The notes under the pieces are model-generated. The model saw only the letters and a program-made list of their open reading frames with translations, was not told the DNA's origin and searched no databases. A stretch of 43,269 nt of DNA. Source: Brumimicrobium salinarum (GTDB taxonomy: Bacteria > Bacteroidota > Bacteroidia > Flavobacteriales_D > Crocinitomicaceae). Made by a program: the position numbers and the translations under genes. How positions within the stretch are numbered: the stretch's first letter is position 1; each line of letters begins with the position of its first letter. Shown piece by piece: positions 8,691-17,682 of this stretch. The DNA is taken from positions 1 to 43,269 of the forward strand of contig NZ_PJNI01000020.1 in assembly GCF_002844555.1 (NCBI RefSeq), read 5' to 3'.

Positions 8691-9926
8691 ATGCGAGTTT
8701 TACTTTTTATTGTTATTCTAACTTTTGTTCATAAGCTATCAATAGCACAAGATATTACTCTAGTGAATTCGGAATTAACCGTACAATCAGGTGCTGTAAT
8801 TACAATTCAAGGAGGCGTGAAAGCCGAATCAAATGGGCGTATTGATAATTCAGGAGAAATTCAAATTCGGAATGATATTGAAAACAACAGTGGTGGAGTT
8901 TTGTTTACCAATCAAAACGCTGGAGAAGTACTATTGTATGGTAACAATCAAGAAATTTTAGGTATAGATTCAACTGTTTTTTACAATTTATATTTTTCAG
9001 GCAACACACTTGATGAAAAGTCATTTCTAACATCAGCAAGCATATTGAATGAATTAGATATTAATAATCAAATATTAGAAACAAATGTAAACAAGGTGTA
9101 TTTACTCAATCCTAGTTTAAACTCCTTATTTGTTGATCAAGGATTTATTTCATCAAATACCTTAGGTGGTTACTTTGTAAGAGCTACCAATTCATCGAAT
9201 GAATATCTTTTCCCTACTGGCGCAACGAATTTATCACCCAATCATAGAGTGGTATTGATAACGCCTGATGATAATTCGACTAATCTTTTTCAAGTGCGTC
9301 TTTCCAATATTGGAAGTTCTATGGATAATAGCGGAACAAGTGCTTCTGGCGCCACTGGTCCATTTGATATAAATCTAAAAACAAACGATCTTGGTGAAAT
9401 AAACAATGCGTATTATCATAATATTCATCAATTATCTGGTAATTCATCTGCAGAAATCAAACTATTTTGGAATGTAACAGATGGAAATTTTAAAACGATT
9501 GCACAATGGAGAGGTACTCAATTTTATGATGCACTAGCAGATTTAGAATTAGATAATTATTTTAATCTTGATCGCGCCTTGAGTATTAAAAACTATACTC
9601 AAATTCAAGATGATGTTTTTGCGCTAGCAGATGTAAACATTGAAATAAACATACCGAATGGAGTTTCTGCCAATAATGACGGAATAAATGATCTTTTTTA
9701 TATCGAAAGTTTGGAATACTATCCAAACAACTCTTTAACCATATTTAATAGATGGGGAGATGAAGTTTTTTCTGCGCAGCCTTATGAAAATGATTGGTCG
9801 GGACAAAGCAATGTTCAGGGAGCAATTGGTGGTGATGACTTACCTGCGGGAACATACTATTATTTATTTAAGCCCGATGATGAAAGCGAAGTATTGAAAG
9901 GTTTTATTGAATTTAAAAAGAAATAA
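8691..9926 (+). CDS. Secreted protein with T9SS type B sorting domain
   Basis: The ATG at 8691 is chosen because it directly begins a signal peptide (MRVLLFIVILTFVHKLSIAQ). A TTG at 8673 would add six residues and overlap the previous gene. The product has 411 residues. After the signal comes a beta-rich region ('SGAVITIQGGVKAESNGRIDN', then 'GEVLLYGNNQEI') resembling beta-helix or passenger sequences. From about residue 319 there is a gliding-motility-associated C-terminal domain: 'NGVSANNDGINDLF', 'IFNRWGDEVF', 'LPAGTYYY'. This domain is close in sequence to that of the protein ending at 1749, although the rest of the two proteins differs. It is expected to be exported by the type IX system together with the PorP/SprF encoded 2 bp downstream. 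Confidence 0.88.
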   Translation: MRVLLFIVILTFVHKLSIAQDITLVNSELTVQSGAVITIQGGVKAESNGRIDNSGEIQIRNDIENNSGGVLFTNQNAGEVLLYGNNQEILGIDSTVFYNLYFSGNTLDEKSFLTSASILNELDINNQILETNVNKVYLLNPSLNSLFVDQGFISSNTLGGYFVRATNSSNEYLFPTGATNLSPNHRVVLITPDDNSTNLFQVRLSNIGSSMDNSGTSASGATGPFDINLKTNDLGEINNAYYHNIHQLSGNSSAEIKLFWNVTDGNFKTIAQWRGTQFYDALADLELDNYFNLDRALSIKNYTQIQDDVFALADVNIEINIPNGVSANNDGINDLFYIESLEYYPNNSLTIFNRWGDEVFSAQPYENDWSGQSNVQGAIGGDDLPAGTYYYLFKPDDESEVLKGFIEFKKK

Positions 9927-9928
9927 AG

Positions 9929-10843
9929 ATGAGAAATTTTATTGTATCTGTTATTATCATTTTGAATTGCTTACTCTCTTTTAGCCAAAATCAACATTTC
10001 GTTACACAATATATGATTCATCAGCCAATTTTAAACATGGCTGCTATTGCCGCTAACGATCATATCAATGTAGCCGGTTTACACAGGCAACAGTGGGTCG
10101 GATTTGAGGGGGCTCCAAAAACATCATTATTTAGTATTAATGCGCCTATAAAATCCACAAAATTACATATTGGAGGTATAGTCGCTTATGATCAAATAGG
10201 AGCTAACGCAATCACTAATGTAGATTTGGGAATTGCTTATCGTATGAAATTATCGCGTAATTTATTCTTATCACTCGCATTAAAAGGTGGCATGATGAAT
10301 ACTGCGGCAGATTATTCTGAACTTTACCTGAACACGCTAAACGATCCTTCGTTTCCAGAAACAGCTACCAACAAAATCCAACCAAGTTTTGGGTTTAGTA
10401 CTTATTTATTTTCAGACAATTATTATGTCGGTATTGCTGTACCAACATTTCTTAACAACACAACATTTTATGATAATGAGCAACGCTTTACGCCAAAAGA
10501 CTTTCATTACTTTCTAACAGGTGGCTACCAATTTCAACTTTCAAAATCCTTTAAATTAGGTGTCTCAACATTATTAAAAGGAGTTATTGCGGCACCGTTA
10601 CAAGCTGATTTCAATGCACGATTGCTATACAATGACTTTATAGGTTTAGGCCTAACCTACCGAACTTCTAATGATTTGGCAGCTATATTTTCAATAAAAG
10701 CTTTTAATCAGCTTACAATCTCTTACAGTTACGACTTTGGCATGTCTGAATTATCCAGACACCATAGTAATACACACGAAATCATGCTCGTTTTCGATGC
10801 ACCTTCAAGAAATCTTATTCCAGTTACCTCACCCAGGTTTTAA
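9929..10843 (+). CDS. PorP/SprF family type IX secretion outer-membrane protein (second copy)
   Basis: The protein has 304 residues and a signal peptide (about 1-19, ending SFSQ). The signatures 'QYMIHQPILNMAAI', 'HRQQWVGFEGAPKTS' and 'SINAPIKSTKLHIGGI' match those of the paralogue at 1772-2689, and both proteins end SPRF. The start is 2 bp after the preceding stop, with a purine-rich ribosome site inside the end of that gene, which suggests translational coupling. As in cassette 1, it follows a type B sorting-domain protein and precedes a PorE-like protein. This implies that each PorP/SprF serves its own cargo. Confidence 0.93.
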   Translation: MRNFIVSVIIILNCLLSFSQNQHFVTQYMIHQPILNMAAIAANDHINVAGLHRQQWVGFEGAPKTSLFSINAPIKSTKLHIGGIVAYDQIGANAITNVDLGIAYRMKLSRNLFLSLALKGGMMNTAADYSELYLNTLNDPSFPETATNKIQPSFGFSTYLFSDNYYVGIAVPTFLNNTTFYDNEQRFTPKDFHYFLTGGYQFQLSKSFKLGVSTLLKGVIAAPLQADFNARLLYNDFIGLGLTYRTSNDLAAIFSIKAFNQLTISYSYDFGMSELSRHHSNTHEIMLVFDAPSRNLIPVTSPRF

Positions 10844-10862
10844 AATTTAAAGCTTCACAACC

Positions 10863-12962
10863 ATGTTAAAAACAGTTACGTTACTTATTTCTATCTTATT
10901 AGCTGGTGTAATCCAAGCTCAAACTACAGCAATGGAATATTATAATGCGAAGTACTTCAAAGAAGCCAGCTTAAGATTTGAAAAAACATTGGCTGAAGAA
11001 GGACAATTAGAAAATGATGAGCTAAAAAAACTGGCTGATTGTTATTATCAAATGAACAGAGTAGCATCAAGTGTAAAAGCTTACAAAGAGATATACAAGG
11101 AAAATGAGCAAGACACCACAGCTTTAAAAAGATTGGTAGAACTCATGAGGATGCAGTGTAATTATGATGCAGCAGACAAATACTTAGCACAGCTCAACTA
11201 CAGCTCTATGAGAAACAAGCGATTTAGAAATGATAGGATCCTGTTTCCGCAAAACAATAGTAAAAAAAATAAGGCTTTAACAATAAAACAAATTAATATC
11301 CCAAATATCCATCAAGGTATGGGATACACATTTAAAGAAAACGGCGATTTAATTGCAGGATTACAATTAGAAAACAAAGAAGATCAAACAACATTTACAA
11401 CATTGGGAACAATAGATAAAGGCAGCAGCGTTCAGCATATTCAACCTTTACCTTTTGAGGAAGAAACTCCCTTTTTTAATGCCTATCCGAGTTTTTGTAG
11501 CCAGTCAAACAAAATCTATTTCACAGCAAATATAAACAGTAAAAAAAGATCATTCCGTGAGCAGAAAAATGTTCTACAATTGTTCGAAATGGATATTACG
11601 GAAGGTCGCGCTTCTTCTACTCTACTTTCATTTAATCAAGAAGCGTATAATTTTACCCATCCCGCAATATCTGCAGATGGTAAGCGCTTATATTTTGTTT
11701 CTGACAAACCAAATGGATTTGGTGGTTTTGATGTTTATTATGTTCAAAAAACCGAAACGGGTTGGTCAGAGATAATTAATTGTGGTAAAAATGTGAATAC
11801 AGCTTACGACGAAATAACACCTTTTGTTAAAAATGATTCCTTGTTTTATTCGAGCTATGGACATGAAAACCATGGAGGTTCTGATGTGTTTTTAAGTCAA
11901 ATCAATCAGAATGAATTCACCGAAGCTAAAAATTTAGGTTTTCCAATAAATAGCTGTCAAGATGATTTTTCATTTGTACTTTCACCAGACATTTCTTTCG
12001 GACTTTTAACTTCTAACAGAAACTATAATGATGCCAATCAAGATGATGTATTTCAAATTAAATTTCCAGCTTATGACTATTTTGTAAAGGATACCGTTTC
12101 CAACCTTCCAATTGCAGCGGTAGATATTTTAATTAATAAAAAAACCGCAACCCAAACTGATACTTTAGGAAAATGGGAAAAATTAATCCAAAATGAACAA
12201 AAATTAAAGATCACCTATGATCATCCTTATTACGTAACAAAAACACTATCTTTTAACGAGAAATCTACTATGATTCATAAAAGTTTAAAACAAGTACAAC
12301 TACAACCTGTACTTATCTCTGGGAGAGTTATAGATGATATCACAGGAAATGAAATTAGCGATATTGAAGTTCAACTTCTTGTTAAGTCAGAAGATGGAAC
12401 CTGGAATTTTGTAGAAAAAAAACAAACTGATCTTGAAGGAAAATGGTCATTTCATGTACGTAAGGACAAAGCCTACAAAGTGATTTTTGAAAAGGACGAT
12501 TATATAGCGCATGAAGAAATAATTCCTGAATTTGATGGACCTCAAGAAATCAGAGAGGAGGTTTTGTCTCGTATGAATCCATTCTCAATGAAGTATGAAG
12601 CCAAGAAGGATTTAGTAATTCAAATTGACAATATTTATTTCGATTTTAACAGTTCTTACATCAGAGAAGACTCCTATCCTGTTTTGGATAAGGTAAAAGG
12701 GTTTTTAGATGATAATCCTGACGTTAAAATTGAATTAAGCGCACATACGGACTGCCTTGGAAAAGATGATTATAATTTATGGTTATCCGATCGGAGAGCA
12801 AAAAGCAGTAAAAATTATTTGGTAAAGTTAGGCGTTTCTCCCAATCGCATTAAAGCTAAAGGTTATGGTGAACAGAGAATGATTGTTACAGACTGCGAAT
12901 TACAAAAAAGAGATGACAATGAAGCCCAAAAAAACAGAAGGGTTGAAGTTAAAGTTTTATAG
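10863..12962 (+). CDS. PorE-like OmpA family protein (second copy)
   Basis: The protein has 699 residues and a signal peptide (about 1-19, ending GVIQAQ) without a lipobox. Domain order equals that of the 2714-4837 paralogue: TPR-like helices (about 22-115), PD40-type propeller ('AISADGKRLYFVSDKPNGFGG', about 160-405), a carboxypeptidase-regulatory-like domain (about 480-560) and OmpA_C (about 590-699). The OmpA part is nearly the same as in the paralogue ('IQIDNIYFDFNSSYIRE', 'ELSAHTDC.GKD.YNLWLSDRRA'), while the TPR region is more divergent. Expected role: periplasmic anchor between the PorP/SprF complex and peptidoglycan. The gene ends 42 bp before the convergent DUF5686 gene; no clear terminator hairpin is seen there. 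Confidence 0.88.
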   Translation: MLKTVTLLISILLAGVIQAQTTAMEYYNAKYFKEASLRFEKTLAEEGQLENDELKKLADCYYQMNRVASSVKAYKEIYKENEQDTTALKRLVELMRMQCNYDAADKYLAQLNYSSMRNKRFRNDRILFPQNNSKKNKALTIKQINIPNIHQGMGYTFKENGDLIAGLQLENKEDQTTFTTLGTIDKGSSVQHIQPLPFEEETPFFNAYPSFCSQSNKIYFTANINSKKRSFREQKNVLQLFEMDITEGRASSTLLSFNQEAYNFTHPAISADGKRLYFVSDKPNGFGGFDVYYVQKTETGWSEIINCGKNVNTAYDEITPFVKNDSLFYSSYGHENHGGSDVFLSQINQNEFTEAKNLGFPINSCQDDFSFVLSPDISFGLLTSNRNYNDANQDDVFQIKFPAYDYFVKDTVSNLPIAAVDILINKKTATQTDTLGKWEKLIQNEQKLKITYDHPYYVTKTLSFNEKSTMIHKSLKQVQLQPVLISGRVIDDITGNEISDIEVQLLVKSEDGTWNFVEKKQTDLEGKWSFHVRKDKAYKVIFEKDDYIAHEEIIPEFDGPQEIREEVLSRMNPFSMKYEAKKDLVIQIDNIYFDFNSSYIREDSYPVLDKVKGFLDDNPDVKIELSAHTDCLGKDDYNLWLSDRRAKSSKNYLVKLGVSPNRIKAKGYGEQRMIVTDCELQKRDDNEAQKNRRVEVKVL

Positions 12963-13004
12963 AATTCACTGGGTATTTAGTATTCTAAAATTGTAATGGT
13001 AATA

Positions 13005-15521
13005 TCAAAATGTAAACTTCATACTGCGTTCATCTAAAATGGCAAAGCTAACTTTAAATGTAGTTCTAGGATCAATTTGATTTCCATCTGAGAAAGCAGC
13101 GTAAATACCGAGACGTAATCTTCTTCTAGCAAATTTAAAAACACGCTCTAAACCTGCATAGAATTCATAATGTGTCCAATTATGTTCAGGAACCCATAAG
13201 TATCCTCCTCCTGCAACAGTCGAAATACGGGTTTTTTTCATGAATGGAATCTTATTAATTAATGCGCCATTAAAATGATGAATATAATGTGATTCAAAAT
13301 ACCAATTCATGGTAGGTAAAGTTGAGTCTAAATCTTGATAGGAGTACATTGGATTAGAAAATAAAATTGGATCAGAACGTCGATGATATTGCATATCTTC
13401 AGCACGTAGAATTTTTTTATTTAAGAACCTTCCTGTTGTGAGGTGATATTTAGAGGTTCCAAGGGTAGATATTTTAAAGGTTTGAGTAGCACCAAATCTT
13501 ATGTAATCATGGTTTACTTCACTACCGATAAATTCAGGAATTCCCTTTTCGTAATACATATAGAACATTGGCCATTTTGAGCCTAGAACAACCTTTCTAT
13601 TGGGTTCTCTCATGTATTTTTGAAAAGGAGTATAACGTAACATTATATCAGCAATTAATGCGTTATACTCAATAAACTTAGGAGGTTCTGTATTTTCCAA
13701 TGCATCATCAAACCATCGAATAAACTTTGTATCTTCTGGTAAAGGTCTTCTGTTGGTATACGTTAAACTACTCTCTAGATATAAGCCATTAAAGATTTCA
13801 AAATCATGATAGAGCGAACCAGATGTGCGCTCAATAAAATTATCACGTAAAAACACCTGTGTTAATGCATCATAAGAACGAATGAGGTCATAATTATGTG
13901 TTAAATTAATTCCTACCCGAGACTGCCGAAAAGGATTATACAGGTAACGCAAGTTGGTGTATCCTTTTATATCTCCATTGAGCACTCCCACATCAACGCG
14001 TGTATAACTATCAAAAGTTGTTTCATCATCCCATTTTTTAAAAAAATCAAAATCTGGACCTATTCTTGGGCCTGCGATATAAAGCGGTCTTAGCGTTGCA
14101 GCAATAGAGCTAATCGTCCATTGTGTTTTTTTTGCTCTATTCCTATGATCAATACCAAACCAAACTACTTTCCAAAAATCCACCTTATTAAAAACAGAAT
14201 CTATGGAGTCTAAATAGGTTGTTTTGGTAAATAAATTCTCAATACTATCACGTTGTTTTATGTATTGCTGTTCTTTTGGTGTTAACGGTGTCAATCTCTT
14301 TGTTGACCAATAAGAGGAATCACGTTCGTATGCAGCTTGAGTCGTAACAGCCAGTTCATTTCCAAACATTTTCTTATCAAATGAAGGATTGAAATTATAG
14401 TTTTGATAATTAACAACCGTGCTACCTTCAAACTGCTCATTTTTATATGCAACATCATACTTCATGTCTTGTTGTTTAAGGACAGATAAGGTATCTCCAT
14501 AAATTTCAAAATCTTGTACGACAGAAAAATGATCATAGATATATAGGTTTCCTTTTACAATAGTAAAATCGATTTTTTCTACCAGCCATGTGCTATCTTG
14601 TATATAAACAAAGCCGTCTAAAGTTGATGTAGAAATATTACGCGCACTAATTTTAATTTTATTGAGTGTAGGTAAATTTTCTCTTTTTATCTTCTCGATC
14701 AACTGATATTTGTAGGAGAGTATTCCAGCGGTTGATAAAGGAGATTGAATAGGTGATTTACTGAGGTCATCTAAGTAAAGTATATTTTGAAAGAAATTAA
14801 AATTTGACTTTGCGGTTGTTGTAAAATACAAGTTTCGATCACTACCCCTCTTGGTATATCCTGTTCTGACTTCCTTAATATTATTAGGTGGGGCGTAGCT
14901 TCTTTCCATTTCAACTTCCACCATATTTATGGCATTAAGTTGTCGCATTTTTTTCTCTTTTAAGGCTTCTGCATCATAGAATCGAGCATCATCATCTTCT
15001 GCATCTTCCGATTCGTCATTTTTTTCATTGTAATGTTCGGTCTTTTTCGCCTCATCTTTAGCCCTTATGTAAACATCACAAATGTGGGGATACATATTAT
15101 GGTCAATTATATTTTTAACAGCTACCGTCTTCAATACGATCTCACGTCCGACATTTCGTCGTTTCTGAGCAAAATTAAATTCCTCTAAGTCTTTAACCTG
15201 CATTGGAAAGAGCTGCATATCAACCTTTTGATTCCTTTCTTCTACAATTAGATAATATTCTCGTTTTTGATAACCAGATGCAGAGAAAACAACGTAATAC
15301 TCTCCTACCTCCAACCGCATCAAGTAATTACCCTCAATGTCGGCACGGGTTCGTAAATCCGCGTAATTTTTAACAAAAATATCTGCAAAAGGAATGCCTA
15401 AGTTAAGTTCATCGGTGACTTTTCCACTCACCACATACTGTGCTGACAGTTGAGGAACTATTAAAAGTAGCAAGACACTTGACAGTAACCTTAAAGAATA
15501 TACACGTAGACTGTTGACCAT
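13005..15521 (-). CDS. DUF5686 / carboxypeptidase-regulatory-like outer-membrane protein
   Basis: The protein has 838 residues. A signal peptide (about 1-27, ending PQLSAQ) is followed by a carboxypeptidase-regulatory-like domain (about 28-110: 'VVSGKVTDELNLGIPFADIFVKN', 'TRADIEGNYLMRL'). The long remainder matches the DUF5686 pattern ('REIVLKTVAVKNI', 'LDDLSKSPIQSPLS', 'PFRQSRVGINLTHNYDL'). The C-terminal third is beta-barrel-like and ends in aromatic residues (MKFTF). Such proteins are common Bacteroidota outer-membrane proteins of unknown function. The start ATG is 83 bp beyond the stop of the 73-residue membrane protein, so it may be the last gene of the coaX-lptC operon or have its own promoter. 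Confidence 0.85.
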   Translation of the reverse strand: MVNSLRVYSLRLLSSVLLLLIVPQLSAQYVVSGKVTDELNLGIPFADIFVKNYADLRTRADIEGNYLMRLEVGEYYVVFSASGYQKREYYLIVEERNQKVDMQLFPMQVKDLEEFNFAQKRRNVGREIVLKTVAVKNIIDHNMYPHICDVYIRAKDEAKKTEHYNEKNDESEDAEDDDARFYDAEALKEKKMRQLNAINMVEVEMERSYAPPNNIKEVRTGYTKRGSDRNLYFTTTAKSNFNFFQNILYLDDLSKSPIQSPLSTAGILSYKYQLIEKIKRENLPTLNKIKISARNISTSTLDGFVYIQDSTWLVEKIDFTIVKGNLYIYDHFSVVQDFEIYGDTLSVLKQQDMKYDVAYKNEQFEGSTVVNYQNYNFNPSFDKKMFGNELAVTTQAAYERDSSYWSTKRLTPLTPKEQQYIKQRDSIENLFTKTTYLDSIDSVFNKVDFWKVVWFGIDHRNRAKKTQWTISSIAATLRPLYIAGPRIGPDFDFFKKWDDETTFDSYTRVDVGVLNGDIKGYTNLRYLYNPFRQSRVGINLTHNYDLIRSYDALTQVFLRDNFIERTSGSLYHDFEIFNGLYLESSLTYTNRRPLPEDTKFIRWFDDALENTEPPKFIEYNALIADIMLRYTPFQKYMREPNRKVVLGSKWPMFYMYYEKGIPEFIGSEVNHDYIRFGATQTFKISTLGTSKYHLTTGRFLNKKILRAEDMQYHRRSDPILFSNPMYSYQDLDSTLPTMNWYFESHYIHHFNGALINKIPFMKKTRISTVAGGGYLWVPEHNWTHYEFYAGLERVFKFARRRLRLGIYAAFSDGNQIDPRTTFKVSFAILDERSMKFTF

Positions 15522-15604
15522 TAAATTAATTCACCATCATTTTCATACTTATATTGAATAACAGCATAAATATAATTCGAATCTCATTATTACTAAAAAA
15601 AGAC

Positions 15605-15826
15605 TTACTTTTTCTTACCTTTTTCTTCTAGATAGGCCTCATGCTTTTCCATTCTTTTCATCATAAAACGCCTTACAAAGTATAGTAATAAAGCTAGTAC
15701 GCCGAAAAAGTAATAAGAAGCCCAGCGATCAAAGCCATCTGTAAGCCCCATATATGTTACCGCTACAATGGTTACTAATCCCATAGCCAACCAAAAGAAT
15801 TGCATTATTTTATTGTATGTTTTCAT
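15605..15826 (-). CDS. Small two-helix membrane protein, function unknown
   Basis: The protein has 73 residues with two predicted membrane helices (about 8-27 and 36-52) and a highly charged Lys/Glu-rich C-terminal tail (MKRMEKHEAYLEEKGKKK). I do not recognise a family. It starts 3 bp after lptC, so it is almost certainly co-transcribed with it. In related Bacteroidota a hemolysin-like (CNNM/CBS) gene is often next to lptC; here this small protein takes that place. Confidence 0.75.
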   Translation of the reverse strand: MKTYNKIMQFFWLAMGLVTIVAVTYMGLTDGFDRWASYYFFGVLALLLYFVRRFMMKRMEKHEAYLEEKGKKK

Positions 15827-15829
15827 CTT

Positions 15830-16387
15830 TTATTTATTGAGGTAAATTTTAGCGGTAGGTTCATAAAATTGCGCTGTATCAAAAGCTCGTGTTGTCCATG
15901 CGCCAACACCTGAAACAACCATATCAGGCGAGGTAATTACAACAGGTTTGTTGGTATAAATTGAATCACCTCCTTTATTCCAATACAAGACTTCTGTTGC
16001 CAGTGTTTTTTCTTGTTTAACGTTTAAAAACTTAACGCTATCTCGAACAGTAATATTCCCTGAGACTCCATCTATTTGACCATACAAGGAAGTTAAAACT
16101 GAAGCCACATCACCATCATCATTATAGAAGTTTACCTTTAGTCCGTCCTTAAACTCGGTTATTTTTTTGGGTTCGGCATAGGTTTCGGCAATTTTGGCAA
16201 AAATTTCTATTTGTGCATATCCTGAATCGGTATAAATTACATGTAACTCTTCACTAGTTTCATCAGGTTGATTTGGATGTGTAGTGATTTTTTTTACTTT
16301 TTGAAGATCATTTTCACACGAAATAAAGATTCCTGTCATGCTTAGCACAACAGGAATCAAAATAAAATATATACACTTAAACTTCAA
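15830..16387 (-). CDS. lptC: LPS export periplasmic protein LptC
   Basis: The protein has 185 residues. The N-terminus (MKFKCIYFILIPVVLSMTG) leads to a lipobox-like 'FISC' with Cys24, so it is probably a lipoprotein. The rest fits Bacteroidota LptC, a single beta-jellyroll: 'HVIYTDSGYAQIEIFA', 'VNFYNDDGDVASVLTSLYG', then 'EVLYWNKGGDSIYTNKPVVIT'. LptC links the LptB2FG transporter to LptA in LPS export. The start codon is TTG: the first in-frame ATG (Met17) would cut the signal peptide. It begins 2 bp after the TPR-gene stop, consistent with translational coupling. Gene order coaX, barrel protein, TPR protein, lptC is familiar in this phylum. Confidence 0.85.
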   Translation of the reverse strand: MKFKCIYFILIPVVLSMTGIFISCENDLQKVKKITTHPNQPDETSEELHVIYTDSGYAQIEIFAKIAETYAEPKKITEFKDGLKVNFYNDDGDVASVLTSLYGQIDGVSGNITVRDSVKFLNVKQEKTLATEVLYWNKGGDSIYTNKPVVITSPDMVVSGVGAWTTRAFDTAQFYEPTAKIYLNK

Positions 16388-16389
16388 TT

Positions 16390-17664
16390 TTAATAAGCTT
16401 TAATTGTAAAGGTTTTCCCCCAACAACTCAAGGTAACTTGATCTCCAACAGATTTGTCTTCATTGAAAATATCAGTTGAACTTGGACATTGTGCTTTTAA
16501 AGAATTAACCAATGAGGTATTCCCCGATTTTTGAGCCAATTCTACAGCATAATAATTATTAGCCTTACGATCGAAAGTAGAGACACCACAATCATTCATT
16601 AAAGCATTCACACTTTTTGCAGCAATCTCATAACCTTTGGCTGCGTGTTTGCCTCCTAATGCAATCCCCGCATTATGGGCAGCTTTATAACTTCTTGAAT
16701 TGAAATAAGACTGTGCAATTTTTAATTCTATATCATTTTTATCTTCTTCATTCTCGGTCATATCAACTGCTTGTTTAAAAGTAGCAATAGCACCAGAAGT
16801 ATTTCCTCTACTTATCTGTAATTTAGCTTTTGCAAGAACAGCATCAACGGAAGGATCAATTGCAATAATAGTATCTACCAACATCGCATATTCATCGCTT
16901 TGTGTACAATCTTTACTCTCAAGCAATGCCATGAAGTTTTTAACAGTTGATTTTTTTGCTTCAACCTCCTGAGGTAAATCTTTTGCAAAAGCATTTATTT
17001 CTGGTAAAATCGATGCACAATCAGAAACAGTTTTATCAATTAATCTTGATAATTGACCCGTTGTTTTTTCTCCCATCTCACCTTTTGTAGCATAATCTGA
17101 CAAGGTAAAATACTCCTCAATTAAGCGCTTTTTATAAGCTGCTTTTTGTTTTTCATCTTGTTCTTGTACCCATAAGTTGTATAAGTTTGCGTAATACTGA
17201 CGTAAAAACGATTTACTTCCCTTTTCTTTTTGGTTATGAACACCACGTTTTAGGGCTTCATCTCCTTTTTGCATTCCTCCTGGTTCACCTTGAACGATGT
17301 AATAAAAACCAAGGTAAGATTGCCATTTCATTTGCATTCCGTGTGCTTCTTGACCTGCTTCATAAACCATAATCAAAGTATCTAAATATGCTGGTCCCTT
17401 AACAGTGTCTTTCTTATATTTACTGTACGACTTTTGCACTGCATAAATAAACGGACCATAAAAGTTTAATTCTAATTTTTCACATTCATTCAATGCTTTC
17501 ATGTAAAATTTAGTAACTTTTTCATACTCCTTAGCTTTATATGCGTTTCCTGCGATTGCTTTAAAACGTGTACATTCATTAGGTGTATCCCCGTCTTGAG
17601 CAAAGGTAATAGCACCCAAACTCATTATAAAAAATGCTGTTAATATCAGTTTTTCGATTTTCAT
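16390..17664 (-). CDS. Periplasmic TPR-repeat protein
   Basis: The protein has 424 residues with a signal peptide (about 1-22, ending GAITFAQ). Helical repeat sequence follows, including TPR-like units near residues 35-60 ('AGNAYKAKEYEKVTKFYMKAL') and 275-345 ('AKLQISRGNTSGAIATFKQAV', 'IAQSYFNSRSYKAAHNAG'). The C-terminal 100 residues contain several Cys (CGVST, CPSST, CWGKT). No enzymatic motif is seen. It lies between an outer-membrane barrel gene (18 bp upstream) and lptC (2 bp downstream), so a role in envelope assembly is plausible but unproven. Confidence 0.82.
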   Translation of the reverse strand: MKIEKLILTAFFIMSLGAITFAQDGDTPNECTRFKAIAGNAYKAKEYEKVTKFYMKALNECEKLELNFYGPFIYAVQKSYSKYKKDTVKGPAYLDTLIMVYEAGQEAHGMQMKWQSYLGFYYIVQGEPGGMQKGDEALKRGVHNQKEKGSKSFLRQYYANLYNLWVQEQDEKQKAAYKKRLIEEYFTLSDYATKGEMGEKTTGQLSRLIDKTVSDCASILPEINAFAKDLPQEVEAKKSTVKNFMALLESKDCTQSDEYAMLVDTIIAIDPSVDAVLAKAKLQISRGNTSGAIATFKQAVDMTENEEDKNDIELKIAQSYFNSRSYKAAHNAGIALGGKHAAKGYEIAAKSVNALMNDCGVSTFDRKANNYYAVELAQKSGNTSLVNSLKAQCPSSTDIFNEDKSVGDQVTLSCWGKTFTIKAY

Positions 17665-17682
17665 TTTATATACGTTTATTTA

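Noticed and set aside
12963-13004. Weak inverted repeat AGAAT...ATTCT between convergent genes as a terminator
   Set aside because: Only five base pairs with a long loop and no T-run; not reportable.
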